Notes: generated by a model from the letters alone, not told the origin. DNA of 64,000 nt from Cherax quadricarinatus (GCF_038502225.1 NC_091325.1:33304981-33368980); one strand, 5' to 3'. Positions 30,076-40,790 are shown, counted from the first letter of the stretch. A program made the numbers and translations.

Positions 30076-32212
30076 TACACTAAGCAGACATGTAGAATTC
30101 CCTGCCCTGGGTTCAGTGGGACAGAGAACTGGCAGGGAAGTCAGTGAACGAGATGATGGAATATGTGACAACAATGTGCAAGGAAGCTGAGAAGAGGTTT
30201 GTACCCAAGGGTAACAGAAATAACGAGAAAGCCAGGATGAGCCCTTCGTTTACCCAAAGGTGTAGATAGGCCAAAACCACGTGTGCTAGAGAATGTAAGA
30301 AGTATAGAAAGCAAAGTATTTAGGGAAATAAGGAGACTAGTTATACAGCCAGAAATGATTATCAACATGTAAAAAGCGAGGCCCAACGACAATACGAAAA
30401 TGACATAGAAGCGAAAGCCAAATCTGACCTGAAGCTGTTGTACAGCCACATCAGGAGGAAATAACAGTCAAGGACCAGGTAATCAGGCTGAGGAAAGAAT
30501 GAGGGGAGATCACAAGAAACGACCGAGAAGTATGTGAGGAACTCAACATGAGATTCAAAGAAGTGTTCACACAGGAGAAAGAAAGAACTACAGAAAGACA
30601 GAGAGGTGGGGTACACCATCAAGTGTTAGACACAATACATATAACCGAGGAGGAGGTGAAGAGGCTGCTAAGCGAGCTAGATACCTCAAAGGAGACGGGA
30701 CGAGATAACATCTCTCCATGGCTCCTGAGAGAGGGAGCAGAGGCGCTATGTGTACCACTAACAAGAATCTTCAACACATCTATCGAAACAGGGCCATCAC
30801 CTGAGGTATGGAAAACAGCAAATGTAGCCCCAAATTTTAAGAAAGGAGACAGTCACGAAGCATTAAATTACAGACCAGTGTCATTAACATGCATATCATG
30901 CAGAGTCATAGAGAAGATTATCGGAAGAGTGGTGGAGCACCTAGAAAGGAACTAGCTTATCAACTGCAGCCAGCACGGGTTCAGGGATGGGAAATCCTGC
31001 GTCGAAACCTACTGGAGTTTTATGACAGGGTGAGAGCAGTAAGACACGAGAGAGAGGGGTGGGTAGATTGCATTTTCTTGGACTGTAGGAAGGCGTTTGA
31101 CACAGTTCCACGCAAGAGGTTAGTGCAAAAGCTGGAGGACCAAGCAGGGATAACATGGAAGGCACTACAATGGATCAGGGAATATCTGTCAGGAAGACAG
31201 CGAGTCATGGTACGTGGAGAGGTGTCAGAGTGGGTGCCTATAGCGATCGGGGTGCCACAGGGGTCAGTCTTAGGACCGGTGCTGTTTCTGGTATTTGTGA
31301 ACGACATGACGGAAGGCATAGACTTCGAAGTATCCCTGTTTGCAAATGATGTGAAGTTGACGAGAATAATTCAATCGGACGAGAACCAGGCAGAACTACA
31401 CAGGGATCTAGACAGGCTGCAGGCCTGGTCCAGAAAATAGCTCCTGAAGTTCAACCCCACCAAGTGCAAAGTCATGAAGATTGGGGAAGGGCAAAGAAGA
31501 CATTAGACAGAGTACAGGCTAGGGGGCCAGAGACTACAAACCTCACTCAAGAAAAATGATCTTCGGGTGAGTATAACACCAGGCACATCTCGTGAGGCGC
31601 ACATCAACCAAATAACTGCTGCAGCATATGGGCGCCTAGCAAACCTCAGAACAGCATTCTGACAACTTAATAAGGAATCGTTCAGGACCCTGTACACTGT
31701 GTACGTTAGGCCCATATTAGAGTATGCAGCACCAGTTTGGAACCCACACCTAGCCAAGCACGTAAAGAAACTAGAGAAAGTGCAAAGGATTGCAACAAGA
31801 CTAATCCCAGAGCTAAGGGGTATGTTCTACGAGGAGAGGTTAAGGGAGATCGACCTGACGGCACTGGAGGACAGGAGAGATAGGGGGAACGTGTTATCGA
31901 CATACAAAATGCTAAGAGGAATTGACAAGGTGGACAGAGGCAGAATTTTCCAGAGATGGGACACAGCAAAAAGGGACACAGTTGGAAGTTGAAGACACAG
32001 ATGAATCGCAGGGATGTTAGGAAGTATTTCTTCAGTCACTGAGTAGTCAGGAAGTGGAACAGTTTGGGAAGCGATGTAGTGGAAGCAGGATCCATTCACA
32101 TCTTTAAGCAGAGGTATGATAAAGCTAATGGTGCAGGGAGAGTGACCCAGTAGCGGCCAGTAAAGAGGCGGGGCCAGGAGCTGTAACTCGACCCTGCAAC
32201 TAGGTGAGTACA
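30076..32212 (+). pseudogene. CR1-clade LINE, RT part, decayed (copy B)
   Basis: Same family as copy A. It begins in the linker (LPWVQWDRELAGKSVNEMM), then MRFKEVFTQEKERT (30,548), EEVKRLLSELDTSKETGRDN, NYRPVSLTCISC, and after a frameshift near 31,000 LLEFYDRVRAVRHE, DCRKAFDTVPRKRL, SGRQRVMVRGEVSEW, IGVPQGSVLGPVLFLVFVND and SLFANDVKLT, where the second-last catalytic residue of FADD reads N. A stop follows at 31,438. The C-terminal frame 31,699-31,992 has VRPILEYAAPVWNPHLAKHV. The 3' UTR ends in CTAGGTGAGTACA at about 32,211. Not functional. Confidence 0.88.
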
Positions 32213-32592
32213 TGTATTCTGCAGCAAATGTGCGCCTGGCAAACCTAAGAATAACGTTCCGATACCTGTGTAAGGAATCATTAGAGACACTGTACACCGT
32301 GTATGTGAGGCTCGTATTGGAGTATGCAGTACCAGTATGAAGCCCACATTTGGTCAAGCATGTCAAGAAATTAGAGAATGTGCAAAGATATGCAAAAAGA
32401 CTAGTCCCGGAGCTAAGGGGTATGTCCTGCAATGAGAGGGAAATCAAGCTGACTACACTAAAGGACAGGAGAGGTAGAGAGGACATGATAACGACATATA
32501 ACATAGTGAGAGGAATTGACGAGGTGGATAGGGACAGGACGTTTCAGTGGGACACAGAAACAAGGGGACACAACTGAAAGTTGAAAACTCAT
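32213..32592 (+). mobile_element. CR1 C-terminal fragment
   Basis: Starts abruptly with AANVRLANLRITFRYLCKE-like coding sequence directly after copy B's tail, runs through VQRYAKRLVPELRGMSC and GIDEVDRDRTFQ, and ends at a stop at 32,575-32,577 followed by a repeat border. It is more diverged from copies A and B than they are from each other. Confidence 0.8.
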
Positions 32593-32634
32593 CGAACTAA
32601 ACTCGCGTCATGTTGCGAGGACATACGTGGCCAT
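32593..32634 (-). repeat. Left piece of interrupted repeat plus 8-bp target duplication
   Basis: CGAACTAAACTCGCGTCATG to CATACGTGGCCAT is the reverse complement of CCACGTACGTCTTCGCAAC to TAGTTCG at about 35,085-35,128. It ends in GTGGCCAT (32,627-32,634), repeated at 34,446-34,453. The same repeat then continues at 34,446. Confidence 0.75.
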
Positions 32635-34445
32635 TAGGGAGCATTGAAATTTTGGTCAAAGCTGCACTCTTCAGGCATTGTTTCTTATATACATCTAAGA
32701 TTCAGTGCCAGATATGAAGTTGATTGGTTGAGGTTCAGGCTACAGGATTTGCGATTGAAATTTTGGAATATGCCTGTATTGCTGAGTAGCGCAGCGCAGT
32801 GTTTTATGTACTGTATCTGTGTACTCTGCAGTATTTATTAACATTAACTAAGTTTCTCTCTTTTCAGACACTCTGATTACTTATATACTTTATTACTGAG
32901 ATGGTTACAATGTCAACAAGGAAATCCACAGAACATGCATTGTTTGGCCATGACAGTGTTCTTCCAATGACCAAACTTCCCGCCAAAGGAGATATGTTAA
33001 GGAACTGCTGGCGATATAAATGTGATGAAGTAAGTTTCCTGATGTTTCATTGATTATCAAGATAGCTAAGGCTATCCCATCCATTATTTCATATGTCAGC
33101 TTCACGGAAATAAGCTGCCATTCCTGGCTGTTTTCTACCACTATGACAGTAAGCCAAGGGGTTCTGGGCTTTGGAGAGGTCTTCTGTCTGAGCTGTCAGT
33201 TGTTGCTATCCAGCCAGTCAGTTTCACTGATTTCTCTGCTCTGAATGATAGGTGGCAGAGCATCTGCCCTGGGACCAGAAACACTTGTATAGGATTTGCA
33301 GAGGATTGCTCATAGGTGTGGGTGATGATGTCCTGGCTGCTCTTGAACCAGGTCCTTCGTGTGTGTCAAGGTGGAATACTTTATGGCAACATCAAGACCC
33401 AGTCAGGAGCTGAAAAGAGTCGTCATTATGATTTTATAGTTTAGTGCTTCAATGTGGTTCCACATCAAGCTGCAGCCTTATTGTCACACATGGTCCAAAG
33501 AACGTTTTCCAGTCACTGCAATTTATGAGACATCTGAACAGTGAAGAAAAAAAAATAGTAAAGAAGACTGTCTTACGAAATTCCTACTTTGCTCACACAG
33601 ATCAGCTGCTTCTTAGTATGTGAGCTGATGAACACATGACTGTGAGAGACAAAGCTGTCTCAATGATAAGAAAAAATAGAGAAGAGAATCACCAGACAGA
33701 AGAAAGTACTGAGAGCTCTGATGAGGATGGAGAAGATTCTGCTGATGCTGTTGACAAGGACTTGTTAATCTACACTAATGATGAGGATGACAGTGAAGAT
33801 GAAGAGAATGACAATGTAGCTCCTATTGTCAACTCAAGAAAAGTAGTGATTCCCAAACTAAAGTGGCAGACATAGAACTATCATTCCATGATTGACTGTA
33901 AGACTGAACTCAAAACTGAGCCTCCTTTCATTGGTTCTCTATCAGATCAACAGGTTCTGAAGACTGAGACTCCACTGGAGGTGCCAAAGTGACCAGACAA
34001 CACTCAAGCTATTGAGAGAGGGATAAAATTGATGACTGAAGCTTGTAATGAAGTGACTGGACAGAAGGCAAGAGATGGATATATCAGGCAAAGAACAGTT
34101 TCCAGGAAACTGATGCCCAAGTTCCACACCAAGAAAGACTTCACTCATAACTTGTAATAGTTTAAAATTAAATAGTTGATAATTGATATAACCCGTGTAC
34201 ATTTGATTATACAATCTTCACAACCAAAAATTATATAAACCATGTACAACTGATTATTATCCTGATAGCCAATAAATTACAACTAATTGCTTTCAATGGT
34301 GCATAATTTGACTAAAAGTTGATCGCGATATTGCTGGGCATAAAATGTTATGAAACTTTGCACAGACGTTTGTTGTGACCATGCAAATAATGCCTGAAAA
34401 GTGCAGCTTGCATCTCTAAAATTTGTATTTTTTCAATGCTCCCTG
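32635..34445 (+). mobile_element. hAT-like DNA transposon, 1.8 kb
   Basis: The ends are TAGGGAGCATTGAAA and, reverse-complemented, CAGGGAGCATTGAAA. With a few indels the inverted repeat continues through GCTGCACT.TTCAGGCATT, about 55 bp in all. It is flanked by perfect 8-bp duplications GTGGCCAT. An 8-bp duplication and a C/TAGGG end are the hAT hallmarks. It carries one decayed coding region and sits inside another repeat whose two parts rejoin exactly when it is taken out. Confidence 0.82.
32901..34157 (+). pseudogene. Decayed transposon-encoded protein, unknown family
   Basis: The first frame opens at ATG 32,901 (MVTMSTRKSTEHALFGHDSV, then LPAKGDMLRNCWRYKCDE) and meets GTAAGT at 33,030, a good splice donor, just before the frame closes. 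A later part reads RNSYFAHTDQLLLSM, a stop, ADEHMTVRDKAVSMIRKNRE, an acidic stretch (33,700-33,810) and PDNTQAIERGIKLMTEACNE, and ends RKLMPKFHTKKDFTHNL. From memory the last blocks resemble widespread uncharacterised arthropod transposon proteins. I cannot point to a DDE triad. Confidence 0.6.
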
Positions 34446-35150
34446 GTGGCCATGGTAAGGTCAGAGCTAATTTCAGTCTACTCCAGGTTGACTACCAGCC
34501 TTCACGACTGGCGGAGACTCGTTCCCGCATCACTTTCTCCCACCCCATAGGAAGCAGAATAACGGTCGCGATGCTCTAACCTTTACACCATCATTCCAGC
34601 AAACACCATAAGCCAAGCGAACTAAACTTGCTTCATGTAGCTATTGCATATGTGGTTTGATAAGCTCAGAGCTAATTTCAGTCTACTCCCGTCTCGGCCA
34701 GCCAGAGTTTCGTTAATGATTAAAAAATCACTAGTTTTGTGATTTCATTAATATATAGACTGATCGTGAAGGTTGGTGTTTAAACAGGAGCAGACTGAAT
34801 TTAACTCTGAGCTTACCGTGGCTTTGTATATCCTCGCAACATAAAACATGTCTAGTTCACTAGGCTATTATTGTTTGTAGGATTGATGGTGTAATGGTTT
34901 GAGCATCGCGAACATTATCGTGTTTCCCGCAGGGCAGGACAAGGTAATGCAGGACCGAGTATCGGCCAGCCGCAGTTTTGTTAATGATTAAAAAACCACT
35001 TTTGTGATTTCATTAATATATAGACTGCTCGTGATGGCTGGTATTCAAACGGGAGTAGCCTGAAATTAGCTCTGAGCTTACCATAGCCACGTACGTCTTC
35101 GCAACATAAAGATAGTCTAGTTCGTTAGGCTAATATTGTTTATAGGAAGC
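34446..35150. repeat. Repeat cluster with opposed copies
   Basis: Two direct copies (about 34,708-34,890 and 34,978-35,145) share TTAATGATTAAAAAA, TTGTGATTTCATTAATATAT and GAGCTTACC...GCAACATAAA. A third lies in the opposite orientation (34,446-34,690; GAGCTAATTTCAGTCTACTCC). Between them are tRNA-like pieces, GATGGTGTAATGGTTTGAGC on plus at about 34,884 and its reverse complement near 34,570-34,600, so they may be SINE-derived. Non-coding. Confidence 0.65.
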
Positions 35151-35154
35151 TCAC

Positions 35155-35712
35155 AGGATAACAAATGCAATCTTTCCTTCTGGATATCAGATCATGAGGA
35201 GAGATACTGGGAAAAGAGGGGGAGGAGGAGTTGCACTGCTAATCATAATCCGGTGGAGATTTGAGGAAATGGAAGGAATGAACAGAATGATAGAGAGGGA
35301 ATACATAGTAGGAACACGTCAGACTAGGGGTACGAAGGTGGTAATTGCAGTGATGTACAACCCGCAACAGAATAACAGGAGGCCAATACAAGAATATGAA
35401 GAGCAAGAGAGCAATAGCTGAGACAGTCAGAAGGACCCATAGGGTTAGGGCAAAGTTACTAGTTGTGGGAGATTTCAGTCAATGAGATTGACTGGCAAAA
35501 CCTGGAGCCACATGGGAGAGCAGAAACGTGGAGGGCTACAATGATGGATCAACATGTTAATGACACTATCAGAGAGAGAGAAGAGGATGAACCAGCAGAC
35601 TGGACCTCATATTTACCTTGAATACTTCAGGCATTGAGGGCATCACACATAAAGAGCGCCTTGCAGCTAGTGATCACGTGATCATGAGCTTCGAATGCAC
35701 TGAGTTTAAAGC
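35155..35712 (+). pseudogene. CR1 endonuclease-domain fragment
   Basis: Reads FPSGYQIMRRDTGKRGGGGV, VVIAVMYNPQQNNRRP, then broken sequence with GRFQ (in place of GDFN) and SRLDLIF, and ends ERLAASDHVIMSFECTEF with the SDH block. This is the apurinic-type nuclease that nicks the target. Frameshifts near 35,420-35,600 break it. It ends abruptly against a CR1 piece on the other strand. Confidence 0.78.
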
Positions 35713-36235
35713 CTCGTGTCTGTCGCCTTTCTTAAAAATTGGGACTACATTTGCCATCTTCCATACCTCATGTAGTTGCCCTGTTTCAATGGATGTTTTG
35801 AAGATTGTTGTTAGTGGAACACACAGTGTCTCTGTTTCCTCTCTAAACACCTACGGAGAAATGTTGTCCTGTCCTACCGCTTTGGAGGTACCAGGTTCAC
35901 TAAGCAGCTTCACCTCCTCCTCGGCTATGTGTATTTCATCCAGCAACCGTATTCTGACTTCACACACTTCCTGGCCGTTTCTCGTGAGCTCCCCACCTTC
36001 CTTCCTCAACCTGATTACCTGGTCCTTGACTGTCGTTTTCCCACCTGATTCTTAACTTTCTTAAATCCTTTGTCTTCCGTACTTTTTCCATTCATTAGCA
36101 CACTGAGTTCTTGCCTCCATACACCGTTGGATGAACCAAGGGCTCGTTTTGGTCTTCCCATTATTTCTGTTGCCCTTGGAAACAAACCTCTCCTCTGCCT
36201 CCTTGCATTTTGTTGTCATGTACTCGATCACTTCG

Positions 36236-36238
<3 letters not shown>
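35713..36238 (-). pseudogene. CR1 linker and RT start, opposite strand
   Basis: On minus from 36,238: EVIEYMTTKCKEAEERFVSK, SPWFIQRCMEARTQC, DQVIRLRKEGGELTRNGQEV, EEEVKLLSEPGTSKAVGQDN and TSIETGQLHEVWKMANVVPI, ending near FKKGDRHEA. A short deletion and an in-frame stop after NISP mark decay. It joins the plus-strand nuclease fragment head-to-head at about 35,713. Confidence 0.8.

Positions 36239-36326
<88 letters not shown>
36239..36326. repeat. (GT)n microsatellite, LINE tail on minus
   Basis: About 87 bp of GT. On minus this is (CA)n directly after a CR1 3' tail, as at 16.85 and 17.16 kb. Confidence 0.95.
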
Positions 36327-36328
<2 letters not shown>

Positions 36329-37489
36329 TCACCTATTTGTACTCACCTATTTGTGGTTGCAGGGGTCGAGTCATAACTCCTGGCCCCGCCTCTTCACTTA
36401 TTTCTACTAGGTCCTCTCTCTCTCCCTGCTCCATGAGATCATACCTCGCCTTAAAACTATGTATGGTTCCCGCCTCCACTACATCACTTTCTAGGCTATT
36501 TCAAGGCCTGACTACTCTATGACTGAAGAAATACTTTATAACATCCCTTTGATTCATCTGAGTCTTCAACTTCCAATTGTGACCTCTTGTTTCTGTGTCC
36601 CATCTCTGGAACATCCCGTCTTTGTCCACCTTGTGTATTCCGCGCAGTGTTTTATATGTCGTTATCATGTCTCCCCTGACCCTCCTGTCCTCCAGTGTCG
36701 TCAGGCCGATTTCCCTCAACCTTTCTTCGTAGGACAATCCCCTTAACTCTGGGACTACTCTTGTTGCAAACCTTTGCACTTTCTCTAATTTCTTGACGTG
36801 CTTGACCAGGTGTGGATTCAAAATTGGTGCTGCATACTCCAGTATGGGCATGACGTGTATGGTGTACAGAGTCTTGAACGATTCCTTACTGAGGTATCGG
36901 AACGCTATCCTTAGGTTTGCCAGACGCCCGTGTGCTGCAGCAGTTATCTGACTGATGTGCGCCTCAGAAGATGTGCTCGGTATTTTACTCACCCCAAGAT
37001 CTTTTTCCTTGAGTGAGGTTTGCAGTCTCTGCCCACCTAGACTATACTCTGTCTGCGGTCTTTTAAGCCATTCCCTGATCTTCATTTGGCAGGGTTAAAT
37101 TCAAGGAGCAAGTTGCTGGACCAGGCTTGTAGCCTGTCCAGGTCTCTTCGTAGTCCTGCCTGATTCTCTAGCTTTTTGCAGTAACCTCTTGTGAGGAACT
37201 GTGTCGAAGGCCTTCTTTCAGTGCAAGAAAATGCAGTCTATCCACCCCTTTCTTGTCTTACTTCTGTCACCTTGTCATAAAACTCCAGTAAGTTTGTGAC
37301 ACAGGATTTTCCTTCCCTGAAACCGTGCTGGTTGTCTTTTATACACTTGTTTCTTTCCAGGTGCTCCACCACTCTCCTCCTGATGATCTTCTCCAAGACT
37401 TTGCATAGTATACACGTTAGGAGAGTTTCAAGGTTGACACCGATAAAGGACCTGGGGGCCTGCTGGTTCACTCTGGGAAATGAGTACAT
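36327..37489 (-). pseudogene. CR1-clade LINE, RT core deleted (copy C)
   Basis: On minus: LLTCILCKVLEKIIRRRVVE, HGFREGKSCVTNLLEFYDKV, KKAFDTVPHKRLLQKA-like sequence at about 37,190, then a jump to SLVQQLAPEFNPAK (about 37,100). The PQGSVLGP and FADD blocks are missing, so about 130 residues of RT palm are deleted. 37,085-36,501 continues through KPHSRKKILG-like sequence, VMPILEYAAPILNPHLVKHV and KYFFSHRVVRP. The 3' tail has AGGTGAGTACAAATAGGTG. The start is truncated. Confidence 0.83.
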
Positions 37490-37497
37490 CCTGACAT

Positions 37498-37535
37498 ATA
37501 TATATATATATATATATTTAGTATTTATTACAATG

Positions 37536-37611
<76 letters not shown>

Positions 37612-37625
37612 TAATAATAATACTG

Positions 37626-37671
<46 letters not shown>

Positions 37672-37697
37672 TAACAATAACAATAATAATAATACTG

Positions 37698-37759
<62 letters not shown>

Positions 37760-37760
37760 T
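37498..37760. repeat. (TA)n then (AAT)n microsatellites
   Basis: A short TA run is followed by about 225 bp of AAT trinucleotide with a few CAATAA and ACTGATAA interruptions that recur in the same order, hinting at a duplicated block. The minus-strand poly-Leu and plus-strand poly-Ile frames are artefacts. Confidence 0.97.
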
Positions 37761-38699
37761 TCATACCTTTAAATTTGCAAATCGATCATCTCGTAACTTC
37801 TTAAGTATATTTATCAAATATCATCATCGACAGTTATCATAATTTCCACAAACTTACAATTCCCTGTTATAATTAAAAATAACATTAAAACTGGTAACAT
37901 ATTATTACCATGCTAATAAGGGATAATTTTTTAATTAATGTTGAAAATCTGGGTCTGCAGTTGCATTTGGCATTTAATTAAATCGTAACAGGTTTTTTCA
38001 TACTTTTATTAATAACCTGCGTATAACTTACACCCACAAAAATGAATGTAATCAACCACTATTTTGTTGTCGAGATTTTTTCAGAAATAAAAGAAGCAAC
38101 GCTACGCAAAACTCCTGACTAGTATAGTAATCAGAGAGAGAGAAATGTTCTAACGTTCGTTCGCTTGTACTCACATATATGTTATCTGTATGTATGCATA
38201 TTTTGTACTCAGACCACTGAATCCAGCATTGACAGCTCTGCACTTACTACTGCCTTGGCCCAGGAGCTCCATCAGTTGCATTATCTTCTCGAGTTAACAG
38301 AACTTCCATCGTCTTATACCCCAACTAGAGGCAGTGGTACGTGTTTTTTCCTGACATACAAATTAACAACAGGAAGAACGGTATGTGTTTTATCTGTGCA
38401 AGTATTATTTGTACCCTGACTCCCGCCAACCAAAGGTGAGGTTAAAAAAAGGAGTTGTCATAACATAGCATTAAAAAATCAATAACTGGTGCACGTAATT
38501 ACATGAGATTTAGTAAATCAGGATTTCAAATGATTTGATTTGTCTCAGGAAAGAATGTGTAAGTCTTGGAGTCTTCAAGAGCAAGGCATTATCTACAGGC
38601 AAATTGAAGATGCGTTATATTAAGCTGTGACAGCCACCATTTGAGCCACCATTTGAGCCTCCGAGCCCCCGAGGCTCGGAGGCTTGCAACCACTGTTCA
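37761..38699. other. AT-rich sequence, no gene seen
   Basis: No domain-bearing frame. The frame at 38,165-38,419 has no recognised motif. A perfect 11-bp hairpin lies at 38,657-38,683. Confidence 0.5.
38657..38683. other. GC-rich hairpin
   Basis: GCCTCCGAGCC and GGCTCGGAGGC, an 11-bp perfect inverted repeat with a 5-base loop (CCCGA), in otherwise AT-rich DNA. Function unknown. Confidence 0.7.
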
Positions 38700-39310
38700 T
38701 TTTCAAGGGAAAGACTTAGTACACTCTCTAGGCATGGTCTTTAGGAGGAAGTCATTGAGTTTCGGACTGCCGAAGGCCGGGGAACATCTCGAAAGGTAGG
38801 TAAGTTTTGGGAGGGACAGGCAACTGGTGAGTAGGTAGAAGGTATCATGTGTATCAGTGGCTTTAATTCTGTCTTCCATCGCCATGAGGTCTGATATCTG
38901 CATTTATAGATTTAGATCAATAGTACTAGACTCAAGAGGACCACCATGGAGAGTGCTATTGGCTGGATTGATGGCTCATGTTTCTTGAAAATAACACTAA
39001 TGTCCTCAGTGATCTGTCTATTAGTATTTGGAGGGATTTAAAGACAGGCTCAGCCTTTGTCCACTGTTTATTGTTTTCCTGATATCCTCTAGGAGAGTTT
39101 CTGCAGTGTCAGCCAGAGTACCATCACCGAAGAACCAGATATTAAGCTCACTGGAAAGCACTTCTGTAACTTCCTTGATGACCAGACAGAAAAGAAAATG
39201 GGAGAGAGGGGTTACCCTGTTGCACGCCCTCACAGGAGTCAATTTCGTGGTCCCCAAACAGTAGATTAAAAGTCCCACTGTGCCATGCTACGAGTATGTT
39301 ACAATTTATT
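38700..39310 (-). pseudogene. LINE RT fragment, QQGDP-type family
   Basis: On minus: SHFLFCLVIKEVTEVLSSEL, NIWFFGDGTLADTAETLLED and LSLSLNPSKY (39,278-39,021), then ISDLMAMEDRIKATDTHDTF and SLPKLTYLSRCSPAFGSPKL (38,903-38,703). The catalytic YLDDGTLAG-like site reads FFGDGTLAD, so two key positions are lost. The segment is a short internal piece of the same family as 23.6-24.9 kb. Confidence 0.75.
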
Positions 39311-39329
39311 CGGGTTATGTCAGACGCCC

Positions 39330-39404
39330 ATATAAGAACATAAGAACATAAGAATGTAGGAACACTGCAGAAGGCCTACTGGCCCATACGAGGCAGGTCC
39401 TTAT
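39330..39404 (-). mobile_element. 3' tail of CR1/L2-like LINE, outer part
   Basis: On minus, GGCCAGTAGGCCTTCTGCAG followed by TGTTCCTACATTCTTATG and tandem TTCTTATGT units. It is the end of the LINE at 39,803-40,790, cut off by the insertion at 39,418-39,789. Confidence 0.85.
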
Positions 39405-39449
39405 CAAAACGATCTCTGAGATTAAGACACATGTGCAACATCTGGGTAT

Positions 39450-39495
39450 CTTTATTGTAGACGTTTCGCCATCCAGTGGCTTTATCAATACAAAT
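39450..39495 (-). ncRNA. Hammerhead ribozyme-like, left arm (U3-A8 core)
   Basis: Mirror copy of the motif at 39,681-39,727, read on minus: helix I UUGUA with UACAA, box UUGAUAA, one extra A, GCCA/UGGC around CUGGA, box GAAA, CGUC. Confidence 0.7.
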
Positions 39496-39680
39496 TCTAG
39501 GACATAACTTGAAGACAGTAGAACTATGTACAGAGGATGAGGTAATCAGTCCCTCAACCTAGGAGTAGGTGCGAAGAGCACCAGAGTCGACTATGGTGCT
39601 CTTCGCACCTACTCCTAGGTTGAGGGACTGATTACCTCATCTTCTGTACATAGTTCTACTGTCTTCAAGTTATGTCCTAG

Positions 39681-39727
39681 AATTTGTATTGATAAAGCCA
39701 CTGGATGGCGAAACGTCTACAATAAAG
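39681..39727 (+). ncRNA. Hammerhead ribozyme-like, right arm (U3-A8 core)
   Basis: Helix I UUGUA pairs with UACAA (5 bp). Box UUGAUAA replaces CUGAUGA by paired changes at 3 and 8. One extra A precedes helix II (GCCA/UGGC, loop CUGGA). Box GAAA is intact. Helix III is only the self-complementary ACGU, ending in the canonical cleavage triplet GUC. AATAAA overlaps the 3' strand. Confidence 0.72.
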
Positions 39728-39802
39728 ATACCCAGATGTTGCACATGTGTCTTAATCTCATCTTGTCGGTATTATATACCATTCGTACACAAAACGATCT
39801 CT

Positions 39803-40790
39803 ACCTAAAGCCACCCAAGAAATAACTCCCGTACCCAATGACACCAATCAAACCCAGCCCCTCCCACTCATATATTTGTCCAGTCTCTTCTTAAAGCTAC
39901 CCAAGGTCCTAGCCTCTATCACCCCACTAGGAAGACTGTTCCACGCATCTACAACTCTGTTAGAAAACCAGTACTTACCTATGTCCTTTCTAAATCTAAA
40001 TTTATCCAACTTATATCCATTATTTCTGGTTCTTACCTGGTTCGCCACCCTCAGTACTTTATTAATATCTCCCTTGTTTATGCCTGTCATCCACTTATAC
40101 ACTTCAATGATATCTCCTCTCGTTCTACGCCTCTCCAGAGAGTGGAGATTTAAGGCTTTAAGTCTATCTTCATACGGGAGGTTCCTTACACAGTAAATCA
40201 TTTTAGTCATTCTTCTCTGTATGCTCTCTAATGAGTCTATATCCATCCTGTAGTAAGGAGACCAAAACTGAGCAGCATAATCTAAATGAGGCCTCACTAG
40301 TGATGTATAGAGCTGCAAAATAACTTTTGGACTTCTGTTACTTATACTTCTTGAGATAAATCCAAGTAATCTGTTGGCCTTGTTGCGCACACTAAGGCAC
40401 TGCTGTCTTGGCTTTAGATTTCTGCTTACCATGACTCCCAAGTCTTTTTCACATTCTGTATGATCAAGCTCTACTTCACCTAAATTATAGCTTCGAGGGT
40501 TATTTTCATTACCAAGGGCAAGTACCTTACACTTATCCACATTGAACTTCATCTGCCATTTTTCAGACCAAGACATTAATTTGTCCAAATCGTCCTGGAG
40601 TTCATTGATATCCTCCTCAGAGTGAATTATACGGCCTATCTTTGTATCATCAGCAAATTTACTCATGTCACTCGTAATCCCTTCATCAAGGTCATTAATG
40701 TAAATTATGAACAAGAGAGGGCCTAAAACTAATCCTTGTGGAACGCCACTAGTGACTAATCCCTTCCGACCAGCGAACCAGGTGCTAAGG
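39803..40790 (-). pseudogene. CR1/L2-like LINE, RT with intact FADD, 5'-truncated
   Basis: On minus from 40,790: TSGVPQGLVLGPLLFIIYIN (in frame with the next part), SKFADDTKIGRIIHSEEDIN, KWQMKFNVDKCKVLALGNEN, the ECEKDLGVMVS block, SLVRPHLDYAAQFWSPYYRM, SIQRRMTKMIYCVRNLPYED and a C-terminus ending DKYMSGRGWV at 39,848. The 288-residue frame 40,714-39,848 has no stop, so this is the youngest-looking LINE in the window, but it lacks endonuclease and the RT start. Its tail continues at 39,330-39,404 beyond the inserted dimer. Confidence 0.88.

Larger units (their letters stand above)
39418..39789. mobile_element. Hammerhead-bearing inverted dimer, 372 bp
   Basis: Two arms in opposite orientation meet around 39,589 (GGTGCGAAGAGCACC on one side, GGTGCTCTTCGCACC on the other). 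Each arm runs from GGTGC outward through CTGATTACCTCATC, GTATTGATAAAGCC and the GAAA box to GTGTCTTAATCTC. The right arm has an extra 32 bases ending CCATTCGTACA. It is flanked by 13-bp direct repeats CAAAACGATCTCT (39,405-39,417 and 39,790-39,802) that lie in the tail of a LINE. No coding sequence. The flanking repeats and lack of transposase ends suggest reverse-transcription-based insertion. Confidence 0.85.

Noticed and set aside
37528..37764. Poly-Leu membrane-like protein
   Set aside because: Translation of an (AAT)n microsatellite.
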